39,313 nt of DNA from an uncultured SAR116 cluster alpha proteobacterium (GTDB lineage: Bacteria > Pseudomonadota > Alphaproteobacteria > Puniceispirillales > Marisalimonadaceae). Each line of letters begins with the position of its first letter. Position 1 is the stretch's first letter. A program made the translations under genes and the position numbers. Positions 1 through 8,875 of the stretch are shown here, piece after piece. Below the pieces are notes generated by a model. The model was not told the DNA's origin, ran no database searches, and worked only from the letters and a program-made list of their open reading frames with translations. The stretch spans positions 1 through 39,313 of the forward strand of contig CACBMD010000014.1 in NCBI GenBank assembly GCA_902539895.1. Reading direction: 5' to 3'.

Positions 1-2
1 AA

Positions 3-827
3 TTCTGTTGGATAATTTTTTATGGATCTATTGTATATTTTTTTGTAAGTAAATTTGTACTTGATTCTACTCTTCATTCTTTATTTGCGTATAGTAGGAA
101 TCATATTTCAGTTTATTTCATAAATGCCGCTGCTCTTCTTTACATTAGCACTTTGACATCAGGTCGGCAAATAAGCCTGCTACCAGTTTTCCTTATTTTT
201 CTTGTTTCAATTGTTTCAATTGGTTTTGGTGGTATAATTTCTTGTTTGATCTTTTTATTTTTACTGGCGTACTACAAGTTTTCCAGATCCTTATGGACAC
301 ATAAAATAATTCTGTTCTTTGCTTTTGTTTATTTAATCCTAGGACTGTGGATAATGTTTGGCGATATAATAGATGTATCCACTTCACTTTACTTTTCAAA
401 CGAGATATTAATTAAATTGAAAAACCTGAGTGAATTAGGTGGGCGCCTTGATGTTTGGATTGAATATTTTGAGAAGTTGGATATTACACGTTTTTTATTC
501 GGCTCAAGTTTAAGCGAGAGCTTTTATGGTTTTAGCAATCTTCACAGTTCTTACTTTTTATTGCATCAACGCATGGGGTTTTTTGGTATTATTTTGATAT
601 GCTTATTTTCGTACTCACTTTTAAAAATGTATTCTGTAAATTTTGTATATTTTTCTTGTTTCTTTGTATTACTTCTAAGAGGCTTGTCAGATACGACATT
701 TTTAGCAGGGAGCTCGTTTGATTTTGTGTTTTTATATTTTTTCTTATTTGCGATTATTTCGTTAAAAAAACAAATCAAACCTGGAATACCATCGGCTAAA
801 AACATCCCCAAACAATCACTGGGTTAA
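3..827 (+). CDS. Wzy-like O-antigen/capsule polymerase, 5' end outside window
   Basis: The reading frame is open to the left edge: about 50 stop-free codons precede the first internal start (TTG at 153), so the gene begins outside the window and 274 residues are visible. The protein is almost entirely hydrophobic membrane helices. A segment reading SRNHISVYF near residue 30 of the visible part, and a loop with GGRLDVWIEYFEKL and NLHSSYFLLHQRMGFFG (about positions 440-590), resemble the periplasmic loop and the H-x-S/N-x-x-L motif of Wzy/WaaL-type proteins. Such proteins polymerise lipid-linked repeat units at the periplasmic face of the inner membrane. Its place at the head of a glycan locus fits. 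Polymerase versus ligase cannot be settled without the N-terminal half. Confidence 0.6.
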   Translation, partial: FCWIIFYGSIVYFFVSKFVLDSTLHSLFAYSRNHISVYFINAAALLYISTLTSGRQISLLPVFLIFLVSIVSIGFGGIISCLIFLFLLAYYKFSRSLWTHKIILFFAFVYLILGLWIMFGDIIDVSTSLYFSNEILIKLKNLSELGGRLDVWIEYFEKLDITRFLFGSSLSESFYGFSNLHSSYFLLHQRMGFFGIILICLFSYSLLKMYSVNFVYFSCFFVLLLRGLSDTTFLAGSSFDFVFLYFFLFAIISLKKQIKPGIPSAKNIPKQSLG

Positions 828-833
828 TTAACA

Positions 834-847
834 CAAAAGCGCTTTTG
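834..847. repeat. 14-bp perfect palindrome after wzy-like gene
   Basis: The sequence CAAAAGCGCTTTTG is self-complementary and lies 7 bases after the stop of the polymerase-like gene. It could form a 5-bp stem with a GCGC loop, but no T-run follows, so it is at best a weak terminator or protein-binding palindrome. The rest of 848-1027 is AT-rich with nothing else recognisable. Confidence 0.3.
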
Positions 848-1027
848 AAAAAGTAATAATATTCTAGTATATTAAGCAAACTCAAATTAATGTAACTAGT
901 CTAAACAGTTGATTTTCTCTTAAGTAATTGTATTCGAGTAAAAAATGGATTGTTGGACTAATTTTATAAAATATTATGATATATATAATCTTATTTATAA
1001 TTATTAAATTATTATGATTGATTCCAA

Positions 1028-1750
1028 GTGTTTAAAAATAATTTTGATAAGAATCTAAAAATTTGTTCTATTAAAAGAAGTTTTGGTTATGGCTTTTACT
1101 TTAGAAATTATATTTTTGAAGGTGTTAATCTAAAAACTAAATCTCTATTAGATTTGGGTGGTGGCAATGGTATAGCATCTTTTTTTGCTGCTCATTCAGA
1201 TAATTCATGTAGATGTACGATAGTTGACCCTTTTGAAGACGGTTCAAATACTCTAATGATAACCCAATATGAAAAATTATCAAAAGTTTACGGTAATGCA
1301 GTTAAGTTACATAAGGGTTATGTTGAAAGTCTGCCAATAGATGAGAAATTTGATATTATCTTAATGCATAATTCAATAAATCATATTGGTGAAGAAATTA
1401 TTGCTGATATTGTAAGTAGTCAAAAATATTGGAAAGAATTCTCCGCTAGGTTAGAGCCAATAATAATGAGAGCAAAAAAGGGAGCAACTATTATTGTTGC
1501 TGACTGCTCTAATAAAAATTTTTGGAATGATCTAGGAATAAAAAATCCCTTAGCCCCAACCATCGAATGGAATTTACACCAACCTCCACGTGTATGGCAA
1601 AAAATGTTAGAAAATTTTAGATGTAAACATTTAAGAACTAATTGGACGTCTAGAAGAGAGTTTTTATTTTTAGGAAAGTTTTTATTGGCTAATAAGTTTC
1701 TAAGTTATTTCACAGATAGTCATTTTGTGTCTACCTATATCAAAAAATAG
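1028..1750 (+). CDS. class I SAM-dependent methyltransferase
   Basis: The 240-residue protein has a Rossmann-type SAM-binding motif I, LLDLGGGNGIASF (about residues 40-52), an acidic post-I strand end (TIVDPF), and a motif IV-like stretch FDIILMHNSINHIG (about 108-121), which together identify a class I methyltransferase. It probably methylates a sugar or lipid-linked intermediate of the neighbouring glycan, but nothing in the sequence fixes the acceptor. The GTG at 1028 is used because an in-frame TGA lies at 1019; no strong ribosome-binding site is visible. It stands alone, with about 200 bases before it and nearly 400 after. It has no signal peptide or membrane segment, so it should be cytoplasmic. 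Confidence 0.65.
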   Translation: MFKNNFDKNLKICSIKRSFGYGFYFRNYIFEGVNLKTKSLLDLGGGNGIASFFAAHSDNSCRCTIVDPFEDGSNTLMITQYEKLSKVYGNAVKLHKGYVESLPIDEKFDIILMHNSINHIGEEIIADIVSSQKYWKEFSARLEPIIMRAKKGATIIVADCSNKNFWNDLGIKNPLAPTIEWNLHQPPRVWQKMLENFRCKHLRTNWTSRREFLFLGKFLLANKFLSYFTDSHFVSTYIKK

Positions 1751-2142
1751 TCTTTATGGCATTGTTTTTCTAAGTTTTAGTGCTGAGATTAAAGCAAGAT
1801 ATCTAATAGAATAGTTGATAAAGAGAAAGGTGTGAATGGAAACTGTTGTTATATAATAACAGTTACTCTTGAATAGGAATGAGCTTAAGATAGCTAGATG
1901 GGTGCAATTGCTGTAATGGTTTAAGTATTTGTGTCGCTGTGTTTACATAGATTATTTAGTATAGCGACACAAGATTTTACTTATTTCGTTCATGTTCAAA
2001 TTATATTATCAGTTAACATACGAGTAAGAATACAGGATTGCCCGTAAGTGTACTTACAATTGAATTTTTCTTTTGGAAACGTTTAGCAAAGTTATTAATT
2101 ATAAGGTAAACACTTGTATTGTCTAAGGACTTCAAAATAGAA
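1751..2142. other. 392-base non-coding stretch between two methyltransferase genes
   Basis: No convincing open frame is present on either strand (the reverse-strand frame at 2013-2363 lies mostly antisense to the next gene). The only structure I see is the 10-bp inverted repeat at 1929-1972, listed separately. Such loose spacing is unusual beside the overlapping genes elsewhere in the window and may mark past gene exchange. Confidence 0.5.
1929..1972. repeat. 10-bp perfect inverted repeat with 24-base spacer
   Basis: The left arm TTGTGTCGCT (1929-1938) and right arm AGCGACACAA (1963-1972) are exact reverse complements. The stem could extend inward through G-T pairs. The right arm is followed by GATTTTA, so a terminator for the upstream methyltransferase is possible although the loop is large. 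An insertion-sequence scar is an alternative. Confidence 0.4.
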
Positions 2143-2907
2143 ATGAAATTATTTAATATACTTAAAGCAGCTTTAGTACAGGGCCAATTTGGTGTCATGG
2201 TTGAAAAAATATGGCTTCGTTTTTTTGATAAGGAAAGCCTTATATCAAACCATGAAAATTTTACTTGGTTAATAGATAATGAGACAAAAATTTCTGATTT
2301 TTGTTGTTGCTTGGATAAAAAATTATGGCTAGAGATACAAGAACATGTAAATATAGTCAGCAAAAGTGCAAAGAAAACACTAGAAAATATACCATATGAT
2401 TTAGGTGGTGGAGGTGCTTATCCATTATTATACTTTATTATTAGGTTATTAAAGCCGAGTATTGTTGTAGAAACTGGAGTTGCTGCAGGATTCTCAACTT
2501 ATGCAATTTTAGATGCTTTAGATAAAAACCAAAAAGGTCATTTATACTCCAGTGATTTTCCTTATTTTAGACTTCCTAATCCTACTCAATATATAGGCAT
2601 TGTCGTTCCTAAGCACTTAAAAAGTAGATGGTCGTTATATACAAAAGGCGATTATTCTAATCTAAAAATAATAAGTAAGAAAGTTGCTGATATAGATGTT
2701 TTTCATTATGATTCGGATAAAAGTTATAATGGAAGATCTTCAGCTTTAACTGCTCTTCGTGACCATTTATCAAGTAAATCTTGGATTATCATAGATGATA
2801 TACAAGATAATAGTTTTTTTTATGACCTTGTAAGCAAAAAGACTTGTGAAAACTGGAGGGTGTTTCATTTTGAAGGCAAATGGGTTGGCCTTATATTTCC
2901 AGATTAA
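2143..2907 (+). CDS. class I SAM methyltransferase, Methyltransf_24-like
   Basis: This 254-residue protein has a SAM-binding motif in IVVETGVAAGFSTYAIL and a second acidic strand in DVFHYDSDKSY, followed by WIIIDDIQDN. This is the pattern of the Methyltransf_24/cephalosporin-hydroxylase-like class I methyltransferases (the E-x-G-x-x-x-G-x-S-T form of motif I is typical). It is probably a sugar O-methyltransferase of the glycan locus; the acceptor is unknown. I start at ATG 2143. A TTG at 2119 would add eight residues, and AAGGA at 2125-2129 is 13 bases from the ATG, so either is possible. The gene is separated from its neighbours by more than 300 bases on both sides and is probably a single transcription unit. 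Confidence 0.65.
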   Translation: MKLFNILKAALVQGQFGVMVEKIWLRFFDKESLISNHENFTWLIDNETKISDFCCCLDKKLWLEIQEHVNIVSKSAKKTLENIPYDLGGGGAYPLLYFIIRLLKPSIVVETGVAAGFSTYAILDALDKNQKGHLYSSDFPYFRLPNPTQYIGIVVPKHLKSRWSLYTKGDYSNLKIISKKVADIDVFHYDSDKSYNGRSSALTALRDHLSSKSWIIIDDIQDNSFFYDLVSKKTCENWRVFHFEGKWVGLIFPD

Positions 2908-3236
2908 ATTATATTTATTTTTCTTTTTTTGGCGTTAAGACAATGGTCTTTGGTTGATTGTTGTTTCTGTCCAGTTTACATTTCAATGTAGTTTACTTTG
3001 ATCTTGTTTACGAGTTTCATCTACAACAAACTATCTCTACCCGGGGAATATGACACCTCTATTTGATTAAATTGAGCTAAAGCATTAAGGCTAAAAAAAT
3101 ATTGGCTTCCTATGTTTAAAGATCGAATCAAAATATCGAAGAAGCAGGGTATTTATTCCAAAAACTATTTTTAATCAACATTGTAAGGGTCTACGTTGTT
3201 TTATAATACTTTACTTCCTTATTTCACTTTTGCTTT
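2908..3236. other. 329-base non-coding stretch
   Basis: All frames are interrupted and I find no complete gene. There is a short 6-bp inverted repeat TACATT/AATGTA near 2977-2990. The patch around 3038-3060 looks less AT-rich than its surroundings, which could be a remnant of a lost gene or mobile element, but no transposase motif survives. The promoter for the downstream glycosyltransferase run presumably lies here. Confidence 0.4.
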
Positions 3237-4361
3237 ATGAAAGTTTTGCATGTCATTACTAGTTTGAATGACGGTGGTGCGGAAGGGGTTTTATACCGTC
3301 TTTGTCATTATGACACTTCCACAAGTCATATTGTTGTCTGTTTGATGGATGAAGGTAAGTATGGCCCTTTACTCAGAAAAGATGGCATTGAATTATTTTG
3401 CTTAAATATGTCAGCAGGTAAGGTTTCTTTTTCTGCTCTTTGGTCATTATATAAATATATTCGCTTAATTAAGCCTGATGTGGTTCAAACCTGGATGTAT
3501 CACGCAGATTTTATTGGTGGCATAATTTCGAGGTTTGCTGGTATTAAATCTGTCTTTTGGAATATTCGTCAATCGGGATTTGATAAGGACAAGTCAAAAA
3601 AATCAACAATAATTTTGGCTAAACTTTGTGCACACCTCAGTGGTATTTTGCCAAAAGGCATTATTTGCTGTGCACATAAAGCTGCCCGTTTGCATTCTGA
3701 TTTGGGTTATAAATCTTCTCAAATGACTGTTATAAGTAACGGCTACGATCTTAATTTTTTCAGTGTCAATGATTTGTTGGCGTGTGAGTTTAGAAGTGAA
3801 TTAATGATTGATCCAAAAACTTTGCTTTTAGGAATGGTGGGTCGTTTTCACCCGCAAAAAGATCATTTTGGGCTCCTCAGGGCATTGAGTATTGTTAAAT
3901 CAAGTATTCAAGATTTTAAGTTTGTGTTGGTCGGACTTGATCTAAATAGAAATAACAGGCGGTTAAATAATGAAATAAATTATTTTGGTTTAGAGCAAAA
4001 TATCCTTCTTCTTGAACAGAGAGTAGATATTCCTCTAGTAATGAATGGAATTGATATTAATGTATTATCGAGCGCGTTTGGCGAAGGATTCCCAAATGTT
4101 ATCGCTGAGGCAATGGCCTGTGGAACACCTTGCGTTGCAACAGATGTTGGCGATTCAGCCTTCATTGTAGGTAATACTGGTTGGATTATACCTCCAAGTA
4201 ATCCACAAGCTCTAGCGAATGCAATTTTGAGAGCAGTCGAGGAAAAGCAAACAAAGAAACAGACTTGGTCTGCCCGTAAAGTGGCTTGCCGTAATCGTAT
4301 TAAAGAACATTTTGGTATCGAAACATTTATAAGAAATTATCATAAGGTTTGGGTTAAATAA
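3237..4361 (+). CDS. GT4-family glycosyltransferase
   Basis: The 374-residue protein begins MKVLHVITSLNDGGAEGVL, the standard N-terminal strand and glycine loop of GT-B fold GT4 enzymes. It has the donor-site E-x7-E region GEGFPNVIAEAMACGTPCV near residues 281-299 and a MVGRFHPQKDHFGLL segment that starts the C-terminal domain. It should transfer a sugar from a nucleotide donor onto the lipid-linked repeat unit at the cytoplasmic face of the membrane. The stop is three bases before the asnB-like start, so the two are almost certainly co-transcribed. Donor and linkage cannot be told from sequence. Confidence 0.88.
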   Translation: MKVLHVITSLNDGGAEGVLYRLCHYDTSTSHIVVCLMDEGKYGPLLRKDGIELFCLNMSAGKVSFSALWSLYKYIRLIKPDVVQTWMYHADFIGGIISRFAGIKSVFWNIRQSGFDKDKSKKSTIILAKLCAHLSGILPKGIICCAHKAARLHSDLGYKSSQMTVISNGYDLNFFSVNDLLACEFRSELMIDPKTLLLGMVGRFHPQKDHFGLLRALSIVKSSIQDFKFVLVGLDLNRNNRRLNNEINYFGLEQNILLLEQRVDIPLVMNGIDINVLSSAFGEGFPNVIAEAMACGTPCVATDVGDSAFIVGNTGWIIPPSNPQALANAILRAVEEKQTKKQTWSARKVACRNRIKEHFGIETFIRNYHKVWVK

Positions 4362-4364
4362 TCT

Positions 4365-6296
4365 ATGTGTGGAATAGTTGGGTTTTTTAATAGCGTAGAC
4401 TTAAACACTGTGTCACCAGTTGAACATGTTTTGCGTTCAATGTTAACAACGATGGGCCATCGTGGTCCTGACTCTTCAGGTTATTGGTGTGATGAACTAA
4501 ATATTGCTTTGGGGCATACTCGTCTTTCCATTTTGGACTTATCTTCTGCAGGAGCTCAACCGATGAAATCTGCATCTGGTCGGTTTGTAATGGCTTTTAA
4601 TGGTGAGATCTATAACCATCATAGTTTGCGTAATGAGTTGAACGCAATTATCTCGATCAAATGGCGAGGTCATTCAGATACTGAAACATTACTAGCTGCA
4701 ATAGAAGCGTGGGGAGTAGAGGAAACAGTTAAAAAATTAAGAGGCATGTTTGCAATTGCTTTATGGGACAAAGAGTTGCAATCTCTATCTCTGTTGCGTG
4801 ATCCTATGGGTGAAAAGCCAATTTATTACGGTTGGGTAAACGGCCAATTCATTTTTGCTTCGGAGCTGAAGGCTATAAAAAAATTTCCGAGTTTTAATAA
4901 TGAAATTGATCGAAACACTCTGGCTTTGTTTTTGCGTTTTAATTCAATTCCAGCCCCATATTCAATATACAAGGATATTTTCAAATTAGAACCGGGCTGC
5001 ATTATTTCAATAAGCAAGGGTTCAAATGATATAAAACAAACGCGTTTCTGGTCAACTGAGGATGTTTATAAAAATGGTATTGCTTTTCGTTTTTCGGGTA
5101 CGACTGGTGAGGCAATCAAAACGTGCGAGGATGTTTTAGCGAATGCGGTTAATCTTCAAATGCAGGCGGATGTTTCTTTGGGTGCATTCTTATCTGGTGG
5201 TATCGATTCAAGTATAATTGTAGCTTTGATGCAAGCGCAATCGTCGAAAAAAATAAATACTTTTTCGATAGGTTTTGATGTAAATCAATATAATGAAGCT
5301 AAGTACGCTAGAGATGTTGCCAAGCATATTGGTACAAACCATTCCGATATGTACGTGACAGAGCGTGATGCCCTAGATGTGATCCCCTTATTACCAGATA
5401 TTTACGATGAGCCCTTTGCAGATTCTTCACAAATACCTACTTATTTACTAGCAAAATTTGTAAAGCAAAAATCTACTGTGGCTTTGACTGGAGATGCCGG
5501 CGATGAGTTATTTGGGGGTTATAATCGTTACCTATTCGCCAATCAATATTTTGGAATAATAAATAATATACCCACATCGCTACGTAAGATGATGGGCTCA
5601 TTTATAATGAGTATACCTGAAGAAAAATGGAACATGCTTTTGAATCGGGTGCTAGGGAAGTATTTTGCTAACATCGGTTCTAAGCTTCATAAAGGTGTTG
5701 CTGGCTTATATTCTAAAAATATCCATGATTTGCATTTTAAGTTAGCTTCTCAGATTCAATCGCCTAAGAATTGGCTTATCAACTCAAATGAATACACTTC
5801 GATTTTTAATGACAGTCTATATCATTTTGAAGGTTTAAATTCTATTGAGCAGATGATGGCATATGATTTGATAACCTATTTACCGACAGATATTTTGACT
5901 AAGGTTGATCGCGCTGCGATGTCTGTTTCTCTAGAAACTCGCATTCCTTTCCTTGATCCTCATGTTATTAAATTTTCTGCTTCATTGCCGTTAGAATACA
6001 AAATTCGCAATGGTATAACTAAATGGGTCTTGCGCGAAGTTCTATATAAATATGTACCTAAAGAATTAATTGATAGACCTAAAATGGGATTTGGTGTTCC
6101 TTTGGCTGAATGGTTGCGTGGCCCACTGCGTGATTGGGCAGAAAACCTTTTGGATGAACACCAATTAAAAGAAGACGGTTTTTTCAATGTATTGTTTGTA
6201 CGCAATAAATGGGACGAACATATTTCTGGTAAACTTAATTGGGATCATCAATTGTGGAATGTCCTAATGTTCCAAGCATGGCTTCAGAATAGTTAG
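4365..6296 (+). CDS. asnB: AsnB-type glutamine-dependent amidotransferase
   Basis: The protein is 643 residues and starts MCGIVGFF, placing the class II glutaminase nucleophile Cys at position 2. The glutaminase domain runs to about residue 210 (GHRGPDSSG at 31-39, FNGEIYNH at 78-85). The synthetase domain carries the ATP-pyrophosphatase loop SGGIDSS at 277-283 and GDAGDELFGGYNR further on. The family uses glutamine, ATP and a carboxylate to make an amide. Inside glycan loci such paralogues (WbpS, WbtH) are linked to amidation of uronic acids. Here the next gene makes a UDP-uronic acid, which supports that role over free asparagine synthesis. All expected catalytic motifs are present. Confidence 0.85.
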   Translation: MCGIVGFFNSVDLNTVSPVEHVLRSMLTTMGHRGPDSSGYWCDELNIALGHTRLSILDLSSAGAQPMKSASGRFVMAFNGEIYNHHSLRNELNAIISIKWRGHSDTETLLAAIEAWGVEETVKKLRGMFAIALWDKELQSLSLLRDPMGEKPIYYGWVNGQFIFASELKAIKKFPSFNNEIDRNTLALFLRFNSIPAPYSIYKDIFKLEPGCIISISKGSNDIKQTRFWSTEDVYKNGIAFRFSGTTGEAIKTCEDVLANAVNLQMQADVSLGAFLSGGIDSSIIVALMQAQSSKKINTFSIGFDVNQYNEAKYARDVAKHIGTNHSDMYVTERDALDVIPLLPDIYDEPFADSSQIPTYLLAKFVKQKSTVALTGDAGDELFGGYNRYLFANQYFGIINNIPTSLRKMMGSFIMSIPEEKWNMLLNRVLGKYFANIGSKLHKGVAGLYSKNIHDLHFKLASQIQSPKNWLINSNEYTSIFNDSLYHFEGLNSIEQMMAYDLITYLPTDILTKVDRAAMSVSLETRIPFLDPHVIKFSASLPLEYKIRNGITKWVLREVLYKYVPKELIDRPKMGFGVPLAEWLRGPLRDWAENLLDEHQLKEDGFFNVLFVRNKWDEHISGKLNWDHQLWNVLMFQAWLQNS

Positions 6297-6366
6297 AAAA
6301 ATTTTTGAAATTACTTAATAATTGTGATGGCTGTGTTCCTTTCAAATTTCTTAAGGTTTTTTAATA

Positions 6367-7635
6367 ATGATAAAATATAGTATTGCAGTTGTTGGATTAG
6401 GATATGTGGGGCTACCCCTAGCAGTTGAGTTTGGTAAAAAGTACCCCACGCTAGGCTTTGATATTAACACAGCCCGCCTGGCTGAGTTACAGCAGGGCTA
6501 CGACAAGACTTTAGAGGTTAATGATCAGGATATAGCAGATGCCAAGCATCTATACTACAGCAGCCTTTTGGATGATCTGAAAGTTTGCAACGTTTTTATT
6601 GTCACTGTTCCAACACCCATTAATGAGCATAAGCAGCCTGATCTTTCATCACTAATTCAAGCCAGTCAAATGATCGGCAAGGTACTCAAGCAAGGCGATA
6701 TCGTAATTTACGAATCCACAGTCTATCCTGGAGCCACCGAGGAAATATGTGTTCCTGAACTGGAAAAGTTATCTAGTCTTAAATTTAACCAAGACTTTTT
6801 CTGTGGTTACAGTCCGGAACGGATTAACCCTGGTGACAAAGAACATAGTGTTACCACCATCCAAAAAGTGACCTCTGGTTCCACACCAGAAGTGGCAGAA
6901 ATTGTTGATCAACTTTACCGTTCCATAATCACTGCTGGCACGCACAAAGCTAGTTCTATTAGAGTGGCTGAAGCCGCAAAGGTAATTGAAAATACACAGC
7001 GCGATGTAAACATTGGCCTGGTTAATGAATTGGCAGTGATCTTCAACAAACTTGGTATAGATACCGAAGAGGTGCTTAAGGCAGCTGGTACTAAGTGGAA
7101 CTTCCTACCTTTCCGTCCTGGTTTAGTTGGCGGGCATTGCATAGGTGTCGACCCTTATTACCTAACCCATAAGGCACAGGCGGTGGGTTACCATCCTGAG
7201 ATTATTCTGGCAGGTCGCCGGCTAAATGATGGCATGGGCGTCTATGTCGCTAGTCAGCTGGTTAAGGCGATGCTTCAAAAACGAATCTATATAGTAGGTG
7301 CCCGCGTACTTTTAATGGGTTTGACCTTCAAAGAAAACTGCAAGGACCTGCGCAACACCAAAGTGGTGGATATCGTCAGGGAGTTACAGAACTACGGTCT
7401 TCAGGTGGATTGCTACGACCCTTGGGTCAACTCTCCTGAAGCCGAGCGTGAGTATGGTCTCACTCCAATTACAGCGCCGGAAGCGGGCGAGTATGACGCG
7501 ATCATAATGGCGGTGGCGCACAAGCAGTTTGCAGAGTTGGGAGTAAAGCATATTCGTACGTTGGGTAAGCCAACGCATGTTTTGTATGACCTAAAATACA
7601 TACTGCCAGCAGATGCTAGTGACTTGCGTCTGTAA
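6367..7635 (+). CDS. tviB: UDP-N-acetylhexosamine 6-dehydrogenase, TviB/WbpO type
   Basis: The 422-residue protein has the full layout of nucleotide-sugar dehydrogenases. The NAD-binding [10 protein letters not shown] is at 10-19 and [10 protein letters not shown] at about 148-157. The catalytic Cys258 lies in [13 protein letters not shown], and a C-terminal UDP-binding domain contains [15 protein letters not shown]. The opening and the YDKTLEV segment match the TviB/WbpO branch, which oxidises UDP-GlcNAc or UDP-GalNAc to the 6-carboxylate with two NAD+. The ATG at 6367 has AAGG ten bases upstream. Base composition is higher in G+C than most of the window (bases 7381-7440 contain 30 G/C of 60), suggesting separate acquisition with the following gene. 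Confidence 0.88.
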   Translation: MIKYSIAVVGLGYVGLPLAVEFGKKYPTLGFDINTARLAELQQGYDKTLEVNDQDIADAKHLYYSSLLDDLKVCNVFIVTVPTPINEHKQPDLSSLIQASQMIGKVLKQGDIVIYESTVYPGATEEICVPELEKLSSLKFNQDFFCGYSPERINPGDKEHSVTTIQKVTSGSTPEVAEIVDQLYRSIITAGTHKASSIRVAEAAKVIENTQRDVNIGLVNELAVIFNKLGIDTEEVLKAAGTKWNFLPFRPGLVGGHCIGVDPYYLTHKAQAVGYHPEIILAGRRLNDGMGVYVASQLVKAMLQKRIYIVGARVLLMGLTFKENCKDLRNTKVVDIVRELQNYGLQVDCYDPWVNSPEAEREYGLTPITAPEAGEYDAIIMAVAHKQFAELGVKHIRTLGKPTHVLYDLKYILPADASDLRL

Positions 7636-7675
7636 TACGAACTTTGCCGCGGTAAAATGTCAAGCAAAGAAAAAG

Positions 7676-8803
7676 ATGCCAAAGAAATTCCTCCTAATAG
7701 CAAGTTTGCCAGAATCCTTATTTAACTTCCGAGGCCCGTTAGTGCGCGCACTGCTGGCAGAGAGGCTGCAAGTGCATGTAGTAGCACCTGACTTGCCAGT
7801 TAATAGTGTAATCAGGCAACAGCTTGAGGATCTGGGTGCTCACGTACATGAAATCTACTTAAAACGTACAGGTATGAATCCTTTGACTGATCTAAGGACG
7901 ATTTACCACCTTTGGTACTTAATTCGTCAAATTAAGCCTGATTTCTTACTTAGTTATACGATAAAGCCAGTTATTTACGGCAATATTGCAGCATGGCTCG
8001 CATGTGTACCTAGACGCTTTGCATTGATCACTGGGCTTGGCTATGCATTCACAGGAGATTCTAGGAAGCGCTCTTGGCTAAAGCAAATAGTACAAATTCT
8101 CTATCGCATAGCACTTGGCAAGGCCCACAAGGTGTTCTTTCAAAACCAGGATGATGCGTCACTCTTTCAGTCTTTAAGGATTATTAAATCATCGGATCAT
8201 AAAATATGTGTAGTTAACGGGTCGGGTATTGATGTGAGTAGTTTTACAGTCGCACCTTTGCCTCAAATTAACCAGTTTTTGCTTATAGGTAGACTTCTTG
8301 GTGATAAGGGCGTAAGAGAATATGTCAAAGCTGCCAGCATGGTGCGCAAGCAGCATCCTGATCTCCGTTTTGGGCTGCTGGGGTGGATTGACGAAAATCC
8401 TGATGCAATTAGTGAAGATGAACTGCAGCAATGGATTGAAGCGGGTGATGTACAGTTTTATGGCCGTTTAACAGATGTGAGACCCATAATAGCCGAAAGC
8501 AGTATTTATGTTCTGCCTTCATACCGTGAGGGAACACCGCGTACAATTCTGGAAGCAATGGCAATGGGCCGCCCAATCATAACCACCGATGCACCTGGAT
8601 GTCGTGAAACGGTTATAGATGGTGAAAATGGCTTTCTTGTTCCTGTTAAAGCAATTGATGAATTGGCTGACGCCATGCTAAAGTTTATCGAAAAACCTGA
8701 GTTGATTACCCAAATGGGTAGCCGTTCGCGCCAAATAGCAGAAGAGAAGTATGACGTGAATAAGGTCAATCGTATAATGTTGAAGGAAATGGGAATCAAG
8801 TGA
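7676..8803 (+). CDS. GT4 glycosyltransferase, PglA-like
   Basis: A frame open from 7613 overlaps the previous gene, but the first plausible start is ATG 7676 (MPKKFLLIASLPES) after a purine-rich AAAGAAAAAG, giving 375 residues. The N-terminal FNFRGPLVRALL, the central DFLLSYTIKPVIYGNIAA and ITGLGYAFTG, and the donor-site YREGTPRTILEAMAMGRPI (about 283-301) match the GT4 subgroup of PglA, which adds a HexNAc to an undecaprenyl-diphosphate amino sugar. The next gene is a PglC-like initiator, so this is probably the second sugar-transfer step. It shares the raised G+C of the preceding dehydrogenase gene. Confidence 0.85.
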   Translation: MPKKFLLIASLPESLFNFRGPLVRALLAERLQVHVVAPDLPVNSVIRQQLEDLGAHVHEIYLKRTGMNPLTDLRTIYHLWYLIRQIKPDFLLSYTIKPVIYGNIAAWLACVPRRFALITGLGYAFTGDSRKRSWLKQIVQILYRIALGKAHKVFFQNQDDASLFQSLRIIKSSDHKICVVNGSGIDVSSFTVAPLPQINQFLLIGRLLGDKGVREYVKAASMVRKQHPDLRFGLLGWIDENPDAISEDELQQWIEAGDVQFYGRLTDVRPIIAESSIYVLPSYREGTPRTILEAMAMGRPIITTDAPGCRETVIDGENGFLVPVKAIDELADAMLKFIEKPELITQMGSRSRQIAEEKYDVNKVNRIMLKEMGIK

Positions 8804-8875
8804 TTAAGAGGTTATTGCACGAAAATTACTGCTTAATAATCAGTATTCAGAGTCTTATCTTGGAATTGTTCTGAA

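Noticed and set aside
2013-2363. 116-codon reverse-strand frame
   Set aside because: Most of it lies antisense to the methyltransferase gene, and the translation shows no recognisable family.
2908-3236. Possible insertion-sequence scar
   Set aside because: No transposase fragment, terminal repeats or target duplication could be shown by eye.
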